Shown here: positions 46,655-57,617 of the stretch, piece after piece
Layout: each line of letters starts with the position of its first letter
Numbering within the stretch: position 1 is the stretch's first letter
Assembly: GCF_019393635.1 (NCBI RefSeq)
Contig: NC_057861.1
Span: 93,540,827-93,604,826 of the forward strand
Source: Dromiciops gliroides
Lineage: Eukaryota; Chordata; Mammalia; Microbiotheria; Microbiotheriidae
Length of the DNA stretch: 64,000 nucleotides
Reading direction: 5' to 3'
Translations under genes and position numbers: made by a program
The notes under the pieces: generated by a model
Database searches by the model: none
What the model was told of the DNA's origin: nothing
What the model saw: the letters and a program-made list of their open reading frames with translations, nothing else

Positions 46655-47400
46655 GTAACCATTATTAAAAATCTGGGACTAGAAGGACAAAGAATGAAAC
46701 AATGCCTTCTCTCCAGAAGTTTATATTCTCAGGGGAAAATATGACTTAAAGGCTATGTGAGAGTTAATTTTAGAAGTAGGTGTGAGACAAGTCTTTATCT
46801 TCTGCCAGCCTTGGCAATGGTAAGAAGAGGGAAATGAGGCAGCTATGACCTATCTGGATAAACACAAACCTCTTTTCTTTTTAACAGTAGCGACAGTATC
46901 ATTGCCTTCTTTTCCCCAATATTCCCATGTCCCTTGACTTGCCTTCCTGCACCATTGTCTTAATTTCAGTCTAAGGGCACTAAACTGTATCTGGAGCAGT
47001 CACCTTCCTTTACCACCCCATTGGAATGACCACCAACTGTCTGTAACTAGTCTGTTAACAGATTTCTCAGGCATCACTAAACATGAAGGTAGTTGCAGTG
47101 TCAGGAAATTTGTGATGGGCTCAACCAGAGGTATCAAACATGATCCTCAAGCTGTGTATAGTCAGTATTCTGTGGATCACAACCAGAACAAGATCAAATG
47201 CTATTAAGAAATATTTAACAAAATAAATAAAAATTCATAGGACAAAAATAACTACTTTTAAAAACTAAGTCAATATATAGCTCACAGGGATCCCTTATGT
47301 ATAAGGATTGGTGGCCCTGTTCTGTTTGATTTTGACACCATTGGGCTATACCATAATAACTGCTATAATAAATACTGCTATTGAATAATTATTTCATATT
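46655..47400. other. No recognised feature
   Basis: Unassigned sequence with no convincing frame. Confidence 0.4.
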
Positions 47401-47404
47401 TGTG

Positions 47405-47505
47405 CATGTATCCTACTGTCTATAAGGGCAGTGACTGTATCTTAATTACTACTGTCTTTCCTCCAGTGGTTTGCCACATTTAAGAAATTTTGTTGAATGA
47501 ATGAA
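47405..47505 (+). repeat. L2 LINE 3' end
   Basis: TATAAGGGCAGTGACTGTATC and TTTTGTTGAATGAATGAAG match the L2 terminus and its short tail. Confidence 0.65.
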
Positions 47506-47716
47506 GAATAATAATAATAACAATTTTATAGCATCTTCATGGTTGATTACAAGGTTATTTTTACTTACTCATTCTCAAACTCACAAGATGGAAAAATGTA
47601 AGTTTCAAACCCTCCTATTTTTCATTTTTATAGCAAACGACTAGCTACCTAACAAGGTCTATTTGTTTATGAGCTAATGAATGAGCAATGGGGCACTCAT
47701 ATTTTAACTATTCAGG

Positions 47717-48394
47717 TGTGAGGGCCAAAATTTGATACACTGAGAATTATTTGGCGTGACTCACCTTAATATTGGGGTCTTGGAAATATGAGGACCTTTA
47801 AGGTTTAAACCCTCCACCTCTGAACAGCCCTTTTTTACATATTTCTCCCAGGTCAATAAGAAAGGAGCCTCTAAGCTTTAGTTCACAAAAGGATCAGATT
47901 ATATTACTTGGGAATTAATTAAACAACAAAGGTGAAACTAATAAAAATCAAAGATAAGGAAATAGGAAAATAGAAATACAGATAGATATTCTTAACTCTA
48001 AGCTTAACCTATGCAACACCAGACTGATTTCCAATTTAGCTAGTTCAAAGGAATTTAGGGTTTTCTGTCATTAACTCACCCAACCTGAAAGTTTGGCCAG
48101 AGACAGCAGTCACCTCAGACAGAGCACCAACACGCACCACTGCAAGAGGAGTTGCCAGACAGAGGGAACGCAAGAACATGTGGCCAGCTTCAGGGCCAGC
48201 AGAAAGACTGAGAGCCAGCTTGCATACTAGAAATAGCCCACCTCCCTTCCGGAGTGTTCAATGTCCCCTCCCCCAAAGGAGATCCTTAAAAAAGCTGACT
48301 GTGTAACCTTGGGGTGTGCCACGGTTTGGCCCCCTCCCAATGAGTTAGCTAAAACCAGGAATATTAATCTTTACCACAAGAAATTTTTACCACA
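47717..48394 (-). mobile_element. Solo retroviral LTR, minus strand
   Basis: A 678-bp element that on the minus strand runs TGTGGTAAAAATTTC to GGCCCTCACA, flanked by a 4-bp duplication CAGG (47713-47716 and 48395-48398). It shares its start with the LTR at 16142-16366 and its U5-like end with that LTR and 41274-41869. No internal region is attached. Confidence 0.85.
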
Positions 48395-48477
48395 CAGGCT
48401 AGTTTAAAGTGTAGTTGCAAGACAGTAATAAATGATTTTATTTGGTTTGAATTATGTTTGAGTCAAGTGAGTCTTTT

Positions 48478-48535
48478 CAGAATCATAGAATTTCAGAGTT
48501 TGAAGGGACCTCGGTAGCCATCTTTCAATCAACAC
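48478..48535 (-). repeat. CR1/L3 LINE 3'-end fragment
   Basis: AGAATCATAGAATTTCAGAG and TTGAAGGGACCTC are the conserved CR1/L3 end. Confidence 0.6.
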
Positions 48536-49119
48536 CCATTTATTTATCATCCATATTATGCTCCCTAGCACTGTGGCATTTTAAAAGGTTTAAGAGACAT
48601 TAATTTCTTGGTAATTTAGTCATTTTATTAATAATGCCAACATTTTAATAAAAGGATGGTCATTTGGCCAACTCTCTTAAGAACAAAGACAATGATGGTG
48701 GAAGGCTCAGGGTTTTTATGTCCTTTTGGAAGAGGAATGTTCCCAGTGTTGCAATCAACCCCAATTCCCTAACAATAAGAGAATGAATATTACAATGAGG
48801 GTCTGAGAGTGGCATCATGCCATCCTTGGAAGGAGAAACTATCTCTATACCAGACCACCCCCTGCCTTGGGAAATTTAAACAAAAGGTTTTGTCTGCCCC
48901 CCAAGCTTGATTGAGTGGAATTCACCCTAGACTAGATATTTCTTATAAGGCTGGGTGGGGTCAGATAGAGAAGGTTAACTCAACCTTCAGAGTGTGAGAT
49001 GTTTTAATGAGGAGAGAGTAAAGGAGTTAATTTGAATCTTTTCAAATCATTGTTATTAAAATCATTTCTCTCAACACTTAGGTTTATAATTACAAAGAAT
49101 GAAGCACTCCCTCTTTTTA
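48536..49119. other. Possible old LTR, undefined
   Basis: A block between two CR1/L3-like segments that looks like an insertion. Candidate termini are not clear. No gene. Confidence 0.25.
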
Positions 49120-49560
49120 AGAAGCTTATATTGTAGCCTTAATCTAGACTTGAAAAATATTTCACACTACAACACATCTGAACAATGGTCATTCAGTCTT
49201 TTCTTGAAGATCTCCAGTAAGTGAAATACACTCCTAGGCCAGTCTATTCCATAACTCAACAGTTTTAATGGTTAAGAAGGTAATCTTGACATAGTCTAAA
49301 TGTGTCCCTTTGAAATTTCCTGTATTGCTCTTGAAGCCAGTTATCATGTGCCCCCTGAACCTCCTTTTCTCTAGGCTAAAAAGTCCTTTTTTTTTTTAAT
49401 ATAATGACACATGGCAAGGACTCTGGACCTTACCCCAATATGGTTGCTTATCCTCTGGATATTCTTACAATTATTGATATCCTGCCTAAACTGTGGTGAC
49501 CACAGCACTCCAGATGTGGTTTGACCAAGGCATAGCACAGTGGTGCTATCTTCAATTACA
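49120..49560 (-). repeat. CR1/L3 LINE fragment
   Basis: Antisense CR1/L3 3' region: clauses such as CTAGGCCAGTCTATTCCATA, CCCTGAACCTCCTTTTCTC and CACTCCAGATGTGGTTTGAC are in the expected order. Confidence 0.65.
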
Positions 49561-49889
49561 AAAATATTAAATGACCCTGACTACTTGTCCCAAGGAGAAA
49601 TGTAATGATAGATTAGTGTAATAAAAAAGGACATTAATGTCATTGTAGAATTTCTATTCTTAGAAAGGCTAGAGAGATCATTGAGTTCTACATCCTCAGT
49701 TTAGAAACACAGTTGGAGAAAATAAGTTGCCCAAAATGCAGCTAATGGCCGGAATGGGACTAAAATCTTTCTTTGTTACCTACTATATGCCATTTAATAT
49801 CCTAGGCACTTGGATTAAAAATGCAATAAATGAAAAAAAATCCTTATCCATGAGGAGTTTAAATAATAGCAGGAGAGACAAGTAGATGG

Positions 49890-50005
49890 AAATACATATG
49901 TGTGCATACACACATATGTATATATGTAAGCACATATATACATACATAAATAAACATGTATATTGTACATGAACATATATGCATAAGTATGCATATAAAT
50001 ACATA
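49890..50005. repeat. ACATATG-rich simple repeat
   Basis: Alternating CATATGTATA/ACATACATA units. The frames across it on both strands are artefacts of the repeat. Confidence 0.85.
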
Positions 50006-50139
50006 TATAACTTGAATTTTCATAACGCACTTTGGACATAGGAAAAATTGGTATTATAGATGAACAAATTGAGGTTCAGAGGGAACAAGAGCTGCAAAAC
50101 ACTTGCATGAATTACCAGACAAGAACTAGTCTTTCCCGT

Positions 50140-52410
50140 TATCCATTTAAAAACTTTCTTCCCTCCCTACTATACACAACTAATCAGGGTCATTCACACA
50201 TGAGTGATTCATTCCTAAGGAAGTGATGAATTTGTGGTTTGTTGGATATTTATGTGGAACTCCCAAGTGCTTTATACAAAATGGAAGAGAAATTGATCTC
50301 TGCAGTCAGTGTGGCTGACTTAGGATCAATATTAAATGCTATAACATTTTACCATTCAGTAGCAGACACATGGAATATTTGGGAAAGAATAAGTTTCCCA
50401 CTTTGTATCAATAGAAAAGTCTCACTGGGGCAGACCCACTTTGCTAGAGCAGTTCACCAGATTGCCCACTAAACCTAGAGACAACTCAGCAAAGAATAAC
50501 TTATAGTTGTAATTGGTCCTAGCAAAATTACTTTTATTGCTCCCTCCAATTGTAGCTGTTCGATTCCCTTGACTACCTTCTGTCTTTTGTTAATTTGTAG
50601 GCTGTCCTGCACTTATGTCTACTGAGCTAGACATATGATAGACAACAATGGGATGACTACAAAACTCTTTCAGCTTTTGTTATGTCAGCTAAAAAGGCCT
50701 GACAAGGGGAACAAAATCACCTCTTCATTATTTGCATATAAATTGTTCCAGAATTCCAAGTATCTTTATAGCTGGATTCCCAGCATCTTTCAGCTGTGGC
50801 AGAATTGAAGCAGGCACGCTGGCCTGCTGGTGTTGCTGTTCCTGTTCTTGTTTGGACCCAGTTTGGTTCTCATCATTTCATTCTACTGCGCACCATTTGT
50901 AGGGCAAAGAACTTCTTCACAGAGAGCATATGGCTCTAACTTCTAAAAAAGGGTTATTGAACCCCTATTATTTAATTGTATGACAATTAATGGACATTGA
51001 GTCTCACTGATATTTCAGTTCTTTTGGTAAATTGCTGATCACTTCAAGAATGCTGATGTTTAAGGGTATTTTTTTTGATAAATTGTTTATCAATTCAAGT
51101 ATCTATTGTCATTGTACTAGAAAGAGAATTTTATGGACAAAATGATGTTGCTTAATGAAGAATTTGTAATAATTTTCAATATTGTAATTTATATTCATTT
51201 ATCATTAATATGTCATTGTGACTATGTATATAGCATTTATTATCCTTAGTGAAAGAGTAGTAATTTTGTTGTATTGGTCATTATACCATTTTCCCAAATG
51301 ACTCTGGGTATGGTTTGGAATTGTTGTTTATATATTGCAAGTATGTCTTATTATGCAGCATAACATGCATTTTTTACCATCATATTTTCTTGAGGTAAAA
51401 TAATCTGAGATTTTAAATTATGAAACTAACTACCATTTCAGAGACTACTTACTCTTGCACTGAGCTTGATGAGATGACTCCCTCCACGATGCAGGCCTTG
51501 GGAGAAAATATATGTACAACAGGAGGAGAGACAGGTACACATAAGATGCCCTGAGGAGGCTGAGAGAACAGCCATTCAGTGAAACCTGGAGGAAGGATTC
51601 CCTTAGTCCAAATACATGCAGTAAATTCATAGTTTGTTGATAATAGTAGCTATATAGGGCAGCATCTTTCACATCCAAAAATAGTGTGGTGTTGTGGAAG
51701 CACCAGCCCACGAACCTGGTTTAACTTAAAATTGTTTTTTTTTAATTCAGTTTAGGTGCATGGTTAGAATCCATCCACCTGAGGCCTAGCACAATTATTG
51801 GATGTCTATGCACACATGATGTGGTAGTATGGTAAACTTTCCATAACATTTTCAAGTGTCATCATGGACACATTACTAAATCTGGCCTTGATCCAGACGA
51901 TATAGTGTAGAAAATGTGTTATTAATTTCATAACGTGTCTCAGTTTTCTATAGCTTATGGATATGAGTATCCTCCAAAGTGGGGACTCTAATATGTTGTA
52001 TATGTATAAAGTCTAAATTTTTTTGGTACATTGTGAAGAACTTTCACTCGCTTTTTGAAAGAACTTCATTATTTTAAAATTGGAACAATTTTGGACAACC
52101 AGTATTCAGAGACAATGAGAATCCAGGACTAGAGGTCCATACCCTGGATAACATCTCAACCCTCCTTCAAAGACAAGATTTAAAAGACTTTAGATGGACA
52201 CTTTGTTCCTACATACACCATCTGTAATGTATATTTCTGCAGAGGCCCTTCCCTCTGTGGGACATTGTCAAAGCGCAAGTCCATGAGGATCGCCCCTCTG
52301 GACAAAATTTAGCTTTCCTGTGTTGTTATTGACATTGTGTCCTAGCATAGGTTATGGTATTTTGTTTTGCTGCCTTCATCAAGGAAACACTAATGTTTCT
52401 TGTCAAAGAG
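50140..52410. other. No recognised gene; right part may be retroviral internal sequence
   Basis: Few recognisable repeats. The last several hundred bases before 52411 should be proviral internal sequence if the adjoining LTR is a 3' LTR, but no retroviral domain is readable. Left of about 51700 I can assign nothing. Confidence 0.35.
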
Positions 52411-52420
52411 AAGGGGGGAC
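52411..52420 (+). promoter_or_regulatory. Retroviral polypurine tract
   Basis: AAGGGGGGAC, preceded by CAAAGAG, lies immediately before the TGTGG start of the LTR. This is the expected position of the plus-strand primer site. Confidence 0.65.
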
Positions 52421-53265
52421 TGTGGAAATGTTATTTTGATTTGGGACCCTACCTTTAGGCTGAGATTAGAAAGCTGGTAGGCCCTCAGGGTCTCTTCTGT
52501 GTGGGAGGTGCTGGGCCCCTTCCCCTCTGCTTCAGCTGAGCCAAAAAGCCCCGTGGGCTGTACAAGATGCCAGGTCAGACAACTGAGGGAAGGGAGCACT
52601 AGCTCCCTCCACACCTGAGCGGATGCTATCCCAGAGATGCCAGGCCTGTCCAGGCCGGGCTCCGGCATAGCCTGTGCTGAGGCATGTGAGGCTTGAGCGC
52701 GCACCGCCCCCCCCCCCCCCCCCCCCCCCCCCCCCGCAAGCCACAGCCCTGGCTTGGCGGATTAGCTTGGTCTGTGGAGGCGCAAAAAAAAAATGCCCAA
52801 GATTTGAGTGGAGATAAGAAAGATATATATAGACCTGGGAGTGATGGACAGGTAGGGGGCTGACAGGAGACTGGAGGCTGGTGGCGCAGAGATTCAGGAG
52901 GTGGGGAAGGACAAAATAGAGAGACTGGAGGACAAGATTAGAAGATCCAGGCACAGCAGTGGGGAAAGCGATGCAGTGGAAAGAGACACATCGCAATAAA
53001 TGTCAGGGGTTGTACATTTTATTTCCCTGTATTCTTAATTTAAATAGTATCTCATAATAAATTCTGCTTTGATTATTTAGTTAAGAGGCTTTCTTAATAT
53101 TTTGCTTATCAATTTGGGAGTGGAGCAGATGTGGTGAACTTTATAATACGGCCCAGTCTAAGTTTATAGACAGTCAGATAGCCAAATAGGTCAAAAGTCC
53201 CCAGACTAGTCCTCCAGTCAGCTTTAGCCCCCCAAATTAGTCTAGTCAGTCAAAATATTTTCACA
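52421..53265 (+). mobile_element. Retroviral 3' LTR with 29-base C run
   Basis: 845-bp element with imperfect inverted ends TGTGGAAATGTT and AATATTTTCACA. It holds a TATA element (AGATATATATAG near 52821) and AATAAA at 52995-53000, giving a U3-R-U5 layout. A run of 29 C residues occupies 52707-52735 in a GC-rich part of U3. The 154-codon frame on the other strand, which reads the run as polyglycine, is not a gene. No 5' LTR is visible in the window. Confidence 0.8.
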
Positions 53266-53269
53266 TAAT

Positions 53270-55355
53270 TTCTCTTCCTCCTCTATTCCATCCCCCACCT
53301 AGTAGAACTAAAGCATTTCAAATAAGTTTATACATGAATATCATGGAAAACATTACCCCATTAGGTTAGGTTGTAAGAGAAAACAGGCAAGCAAAACCCC
53401 AAAACTCAGATTGAGGAATTGCAACAGAGGAAAAAAATTTTTTTTAAATGTTGCCTTATGTTTCAGATACTATCAGTTCTTCTCTGTGGATGGGTTGCCA
53501 TTTCCATAAGTCCTTCAGGGTTATATTGGATCATTGCCTTGCTGAAAATAACCACGTACTTCCCAGCAGGTCATCTTACACTATTGCTGATATTTTGTAT
53601 ATATCACATTTCACTCAGCTTCAGTTCATGTAGGTCTTTCTAGGTTTTTCTGATAGTATCTTGTTCATCATAACCTGAATAAAGTACCTTAAACTCGGCA
53701 ACCCAACAAAGACCAGCCCAACAAAGAACAAAACATAAATTCTTTACAGATATCATCCCTCCGTATTCAGTTCAGACCTGTGGCTTCTGTGAATTCCTTA
53801 CTGAGATAGTTCTTATGAGTTCGAAGTATTATCTTCCCATGTAGGAATATAAGCAGTTTGATTTTTTAATATCCCTCATGAAGTCTTTTGCCTGTTTACC
53901 TTTTTATGCTTCTCCAGGGTCTTGTATTCAAAAGTCAAATTTTCTATTCAGTTCAGGTCTTTTCATAACAAATGCCTGAAAGTTCTCTTTCTCATTGAAA
54001 TTACATTTTTTTCCTCTGAAAGATTATGATTGGTTTTGCTGGGTATGTGATTTTTGGCTGTAGTCCCAGTTCCTTTGCACTCTGGAATATCATATTCCAT
54101 GCCCTTCAGTCTATTAATGTAGAAGCTGCTAGATCTTGCTTTATCCTTATTGGAGCTCCACCGTATTTGAATTCCTATTTTCTAGCTGCTTGCAATATTT
54201 TCTCCTTGCCCTGTGAGTTCTGGAATTTGGCTATAATATTCCTAGAGGTTTTCCTTTTGGGATCTCTTTCAGGAGGTGATCAATGGATTCTTTCAATTTC
54301 TATTTTAGCTTCTCCTTCTAGAATATCAGGGCAATTTTCCCTCACCATCTATGGAGGAAGATGTCTAAGCTGTTGTTTTGGTCATAGTTTTCAGGTAGTC
54401 CAATGATTTTCAAATTATCTTTCCTAGATGTATTTTCTAGGTCAGCTGTTTTGCCAAGGAGATATTTCACATTGCCCTCTATTTTTTTATTCAATTGGAT
54501 TTGCTTTACTGTGTCTTGGTTTCTCATAAGGTCACTAGCTTCCATTTGTTCAATACTAGTTCTTAGGCAATTATTTTCATCAGGCAGTTTTTTAGTCTCC
54601 TTTCCCATTTGGCTTTTCAAACTGTTGACTTATTTCTCATGACTCTCCTGCATTGCTCTCATTTCTCTTTCCATTCCTTCTTATCTTTCTCTACATCTTC
54701 ATTGTATCTCTCCTACTTTCTCTTCAAATTCCCTTTTGAGAGCTTTCATGGCCTGAGACCAGTTCATATTTTTCTTGGAAGCTGTGGATGTTGGAGCTTT
54801 GACCCTGTTATTATCTTCCTCTTCTGAGGTTGTATTGTGGTCTCCCTTACCCCCAAAGAAGTTTTCGATGGTCTTCTGCTTTCTCTGCCTACTCATCCTG
54901 GCTGACTATTTCTTGGCTTTTTACTCTTTCTTAAAGTGTGGCACTGCTTCCAGGCCACACTGTTCATGCTACAGCATGGCCCATGGGGTGACTGGGCTTC
55001 TTTTCAGCCTGTCTGGCTTGTGAGTAATCACGGCCACTTTCTCTTTGACCTGGAAACAGAAGTCTGATTGAACTCTGATTCTCTATGGTTGGAAGCTTGG
55101 CGTGCTTTTGCCCCTCCCCCACTGGGCCACCACCACTCGATTCAGCCCACTGGTTCAGACCCAGGGCACTTTGCCTGAACTCCAGTATATACTGCCTCCA
55201 CTTCACCCCGACCTACTGCTGAACCTCCTCACCAGTCCGTAATCAGAGCCTCAGAAGCTGCTGGTGGTCTGATCATGGACTAGAAGCACTGTCCCTGGTC
55301 AGGTCCAGAGTGCATGCTGAGCTGTTAAGCCTGATCAGTAGGTGATCAGAATTGC
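53270..55355 (-). mobile_element. ORF1-only L1 derivative (HAL1-like), copy E
   Basis: Minus-strand order: leader (55355-54897), ORF1 (54896 to about 53960), then a short 3' UTR (to 53270) with almost no ORF2 sequence and no purine-rich linker. It aligns with copy D across ORF1 and the 3' UTR, so the two share an ORF2-less ancestor or arose alike. The 3' end is cut by the LTR at 53265. Confidence 0.8.
53960..54896 (-). pseudogene. L1 ORF1 (RNA-binding chaperone), decayed
   Basis: Starts MSRQRK then QKTIENFF at residues 7-14, an exact match to the PCNA-interacting (PIP) box pattern Q-x-x-[ILM]-x-x-[FY]-[FY]. An acidic patch (SEEEDNN), SKKNMNWSQAMKALKREFEE, a coiled coil (54620-54420; ENNCLRTSIEQMEASDLM) and LENTSRKDNLKIIGLPENYD at the RRM-like domain entrance follow. 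Frames are broken between 54699 and 54620 and after 54342. In the ORF1 family the coiled coil trimerises and the RRM/CTD bind RNA. The PIP-like motif is not a recognised ORF1 feature to my knowledge. Confidence 0.85.
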
Positions 55356-55629
55356 CCCCTTTTGAGGAGAAAGTCTCACTTGGTTCTTATGTGCATTAGG
55401 ATGTTCTGGGCTTTGTTTTTTTTACCTCATTATTTGGGGATGAGGGACAGGTTTATCTCAAACTTGTGGGAGTCACAGTCTCTCCTCCGCCACCTAATTT
55501 GTGATTTTCTAAGTCAATATGTTGTCCATTTATATTTGAGTTTGACACCATTGCTCTATATTCCTGCAACTTATCCAAGGTGAAAATGAGTCCTCCTCAT
55601 GTATTTATAACCTTATTTCCCCCTCCACA

Positions 55630-55745
55630 TACATGCAATTAGATTTGAAACTTCTTGAGAGCAGACCCTGTCATAATTTTTTTTCTTCAGCACTAAGCAC
55701 AATGACAAGCACATAGGAGATGCTTAATAAATCTTTGTTAAGTTG
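55630..55745 (+). repeat. L2 LINE 3' end
   Basis: GAAACTTCTTGAGAGCAGACC and AGCACATAGGAGATGCTTAA are diagnostic of the L2 terminus. Confidence 0.75.
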
Positions 55746-55837
55746 AAAATTAAGATAATTTTGGAATGTCAATGATGGAAGACATTTTGAGATCATTTAA
55801 GTCCAGGTCCACAGTCATTCAGTTGCAGCCGTGTTGT

Positions 55838-56090
55838 GGCTGAGTCATTTTTTCTGTCATGTATAACTTTTTGTGACTCCATTTTGCAGTTTTCTTGCCA
55901 AATAAACTGAAATGGTTTTCCATTTCCTTCTCTACCTCATTTTATAGATGAGGGAACTGAGGCAAACAGTGTTAAGTGACTTGCCCAAGATGACACAGCT
56001 AGTAAATGTTTGAGGGTAGATTTGAACTCAGGAAGATGGCTTCCTGTCTCCGGGTGCAGTACTCTATCCTCTGCACTACCTTGATCCCCC
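55838..56090 (-). mobile_element. tRNA-SINE with RTE-type 3' end
   Basis: Minus-strand element whose 3' part resembles the RTE tail (TGACTCAGCC and ATACATGACAGAAAAAATG on the minus strand). Its 5' part has a tRNA-like head with a GAGTTCAAATCTACC B-box. Older than 43709-43935. Confidence 0.8.
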
Positions 56091-56099
56091 TTCAGACGT

Positions 56100-56500
56100 G
56101 TTAGAAAGGGATAAAGTGACTACCAAAAAAAGAATTTTGTCTGGGTTATTCTTCCAATGTACATTTGCTGACACTTCATAATAGCCAGATTACATTAGAC
56201 TTTTTTCTCACCTTGATTCATGCAGTTTCTCACTTTTCCCACTCTCCTTTTGTAGATTTTTTTTCATAACTCAGTTTACAATTCTTGCCTAACTAACTGT
56301 GTGGATAGGTTTCTTCTTTCAACTCCTATATTTGCTTTTGTTCTGACTTTCTGTTTCCCTCCTTGGACTATATCCTTGCCCCTTTCCAAAGTGTTTTCTC
56401 TCACCTTCTCTTTTTTATGAGGAATTAATCAACCTTACAGGTTAGTCCCCTGATCCCAGACCCTCTATAACAAATAATCAAAACCACCTGCTACCTGAGA
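56100..56500. other. No recognised feature
   Basis: AT-rich, pyrimidine-biased sequence without a recognised gene or repeat. Confidence 0.4.
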
Positions 56501-56905
56501 TGTGAGGGTACTACATATGAATCCTGACAGTAGATCACTGTAATGGTTGGAATTACACCACCTGCTGGAGACTTACTGTAGAAAAGCTCCGCCATGAGGT
56601 GAAGGTCTCTGAGGGCAAGACTATGCATCTTTTCTTTGGCATCAGGAAGTGATGTTTGCTTGTTGGAGGAAGAAGGGGGAACCTGGCGCTCTCTCTCTCT
56701 TTCGTGTGGACTCTGGCAGAGAGTGGAACTAGGAATGCTCTCTCCCTTTAATAGATAGATGAATCTGGCCTTTCTCTCTCTCATTACCAAATTCTTATTC
56801 TCCTTAATAAATGCTTAAAAGTCTAACTCTTGCTAAAGCTTATAATTTATTGGCAACCACTCATTAGATATTTTAGACAGTATAGCTAGAATTTTAGCCT
56901 TTACA
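56501..56905 (+). mobile_element. Probable solo LTR
   Basis: 405 bp from TGTGAGGGTAC to TAGCCTTTACA, with a CT-rich segment near 56690 and AATAAA near 56806 followed by a U5-like tail. It lies in the plus orientation. The flanks (GAGA, TCAC) do not match, so no target duplication supports it. Confidence 0.55.
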
Positions 56906-56999
56906 TCACCTAAGTTCTGTTTGAGTACTTCCAATTAAAGGGTGTTCTATACTTAATGAAGCAGTCTATTACATTATTGATTCACTCAAATTATTATAA

Positions 57000-57480
57000 A
57001 ATTCTTCATATTGAGAGAAAATTTAACACCACTCCTTCTTGTAAATTCAATCTATTTGTCAAATACACTTGAGCATTGCAGGATAAGTTTAATCTTTGTT
57101 TTTTCTACATGACAAACAAATTTTGATGATTCTACCTCCCCATCGCCTCCAGTAATTTCTGTCCATTGTTTTTGCCTTCTGGAGCATAACATGATAAGTT
57201 TAATCACTTTTCCACATGACATCCATTCAAATATTTGAAGAACATGATGATACCTCCACTCCCTGCCCAACAAATTTTCTTTTCTAAAAGGTAAAAGCAT
57301 CTCTAACTCAGTCACTTAGCTTATATATGGCATTAAATCATTCTGATTTCCTTCTGGACACTTTCACAGCTAGTTAAGTCTTCTCCTTAAAATATGGGAC
57401 TCATAATTGAGCACAATTCTCCAGGAGTGGTCTTATCTGGGTTTAGTACAAAAATACCAGCTTCTCCTCTTCCTGCATAA
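57000..57480 (-). repeat. CR1/L3 LINE fragment
   Basis: Antisense CR1/L3 3' region, with CCATTCAAATATTTGAAGA, CTTCTGGACAC and TCTCCAGGAGTGGTCTTATC in the standard order. Confidence 0.6.
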
Positions 57481-57504
57481 TATGTAACCCTTAAGTAAAT
57501 TTAT

Positions 57505-57617
57505 TTTCTTTTAAATTTCTTTACTTTTAACATTCATTTAAAATTGGTTTTGAGTTCCAAATTCTCTCCCTCCCTTTTTCAATTCCTCCACCCATTGGGA
57601 AGGCAAACAATATAAGA
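57505..57617 (-). mobile_element. L1 3'-end fragment joined to the SNAI1 pseudogene
   Basis: TTTTGAGTTCCAAATTCTCTC through AGGCAAACAATATAAG is the minus-strand end of an L1 3' UTR. It abuts the 3' side of the pseudogene in the same orientation. It may be the 3' part of a chimeric retrocopy, or an L1 the pseudogene landed in. Confidence 0.7.

Noticed and set aside
52532..52996. A 154-residue frame with a polyglycine tract
   Set aside because: The glycines come from the C run inside an LTR, and the frame runs antisense to LTR signals.
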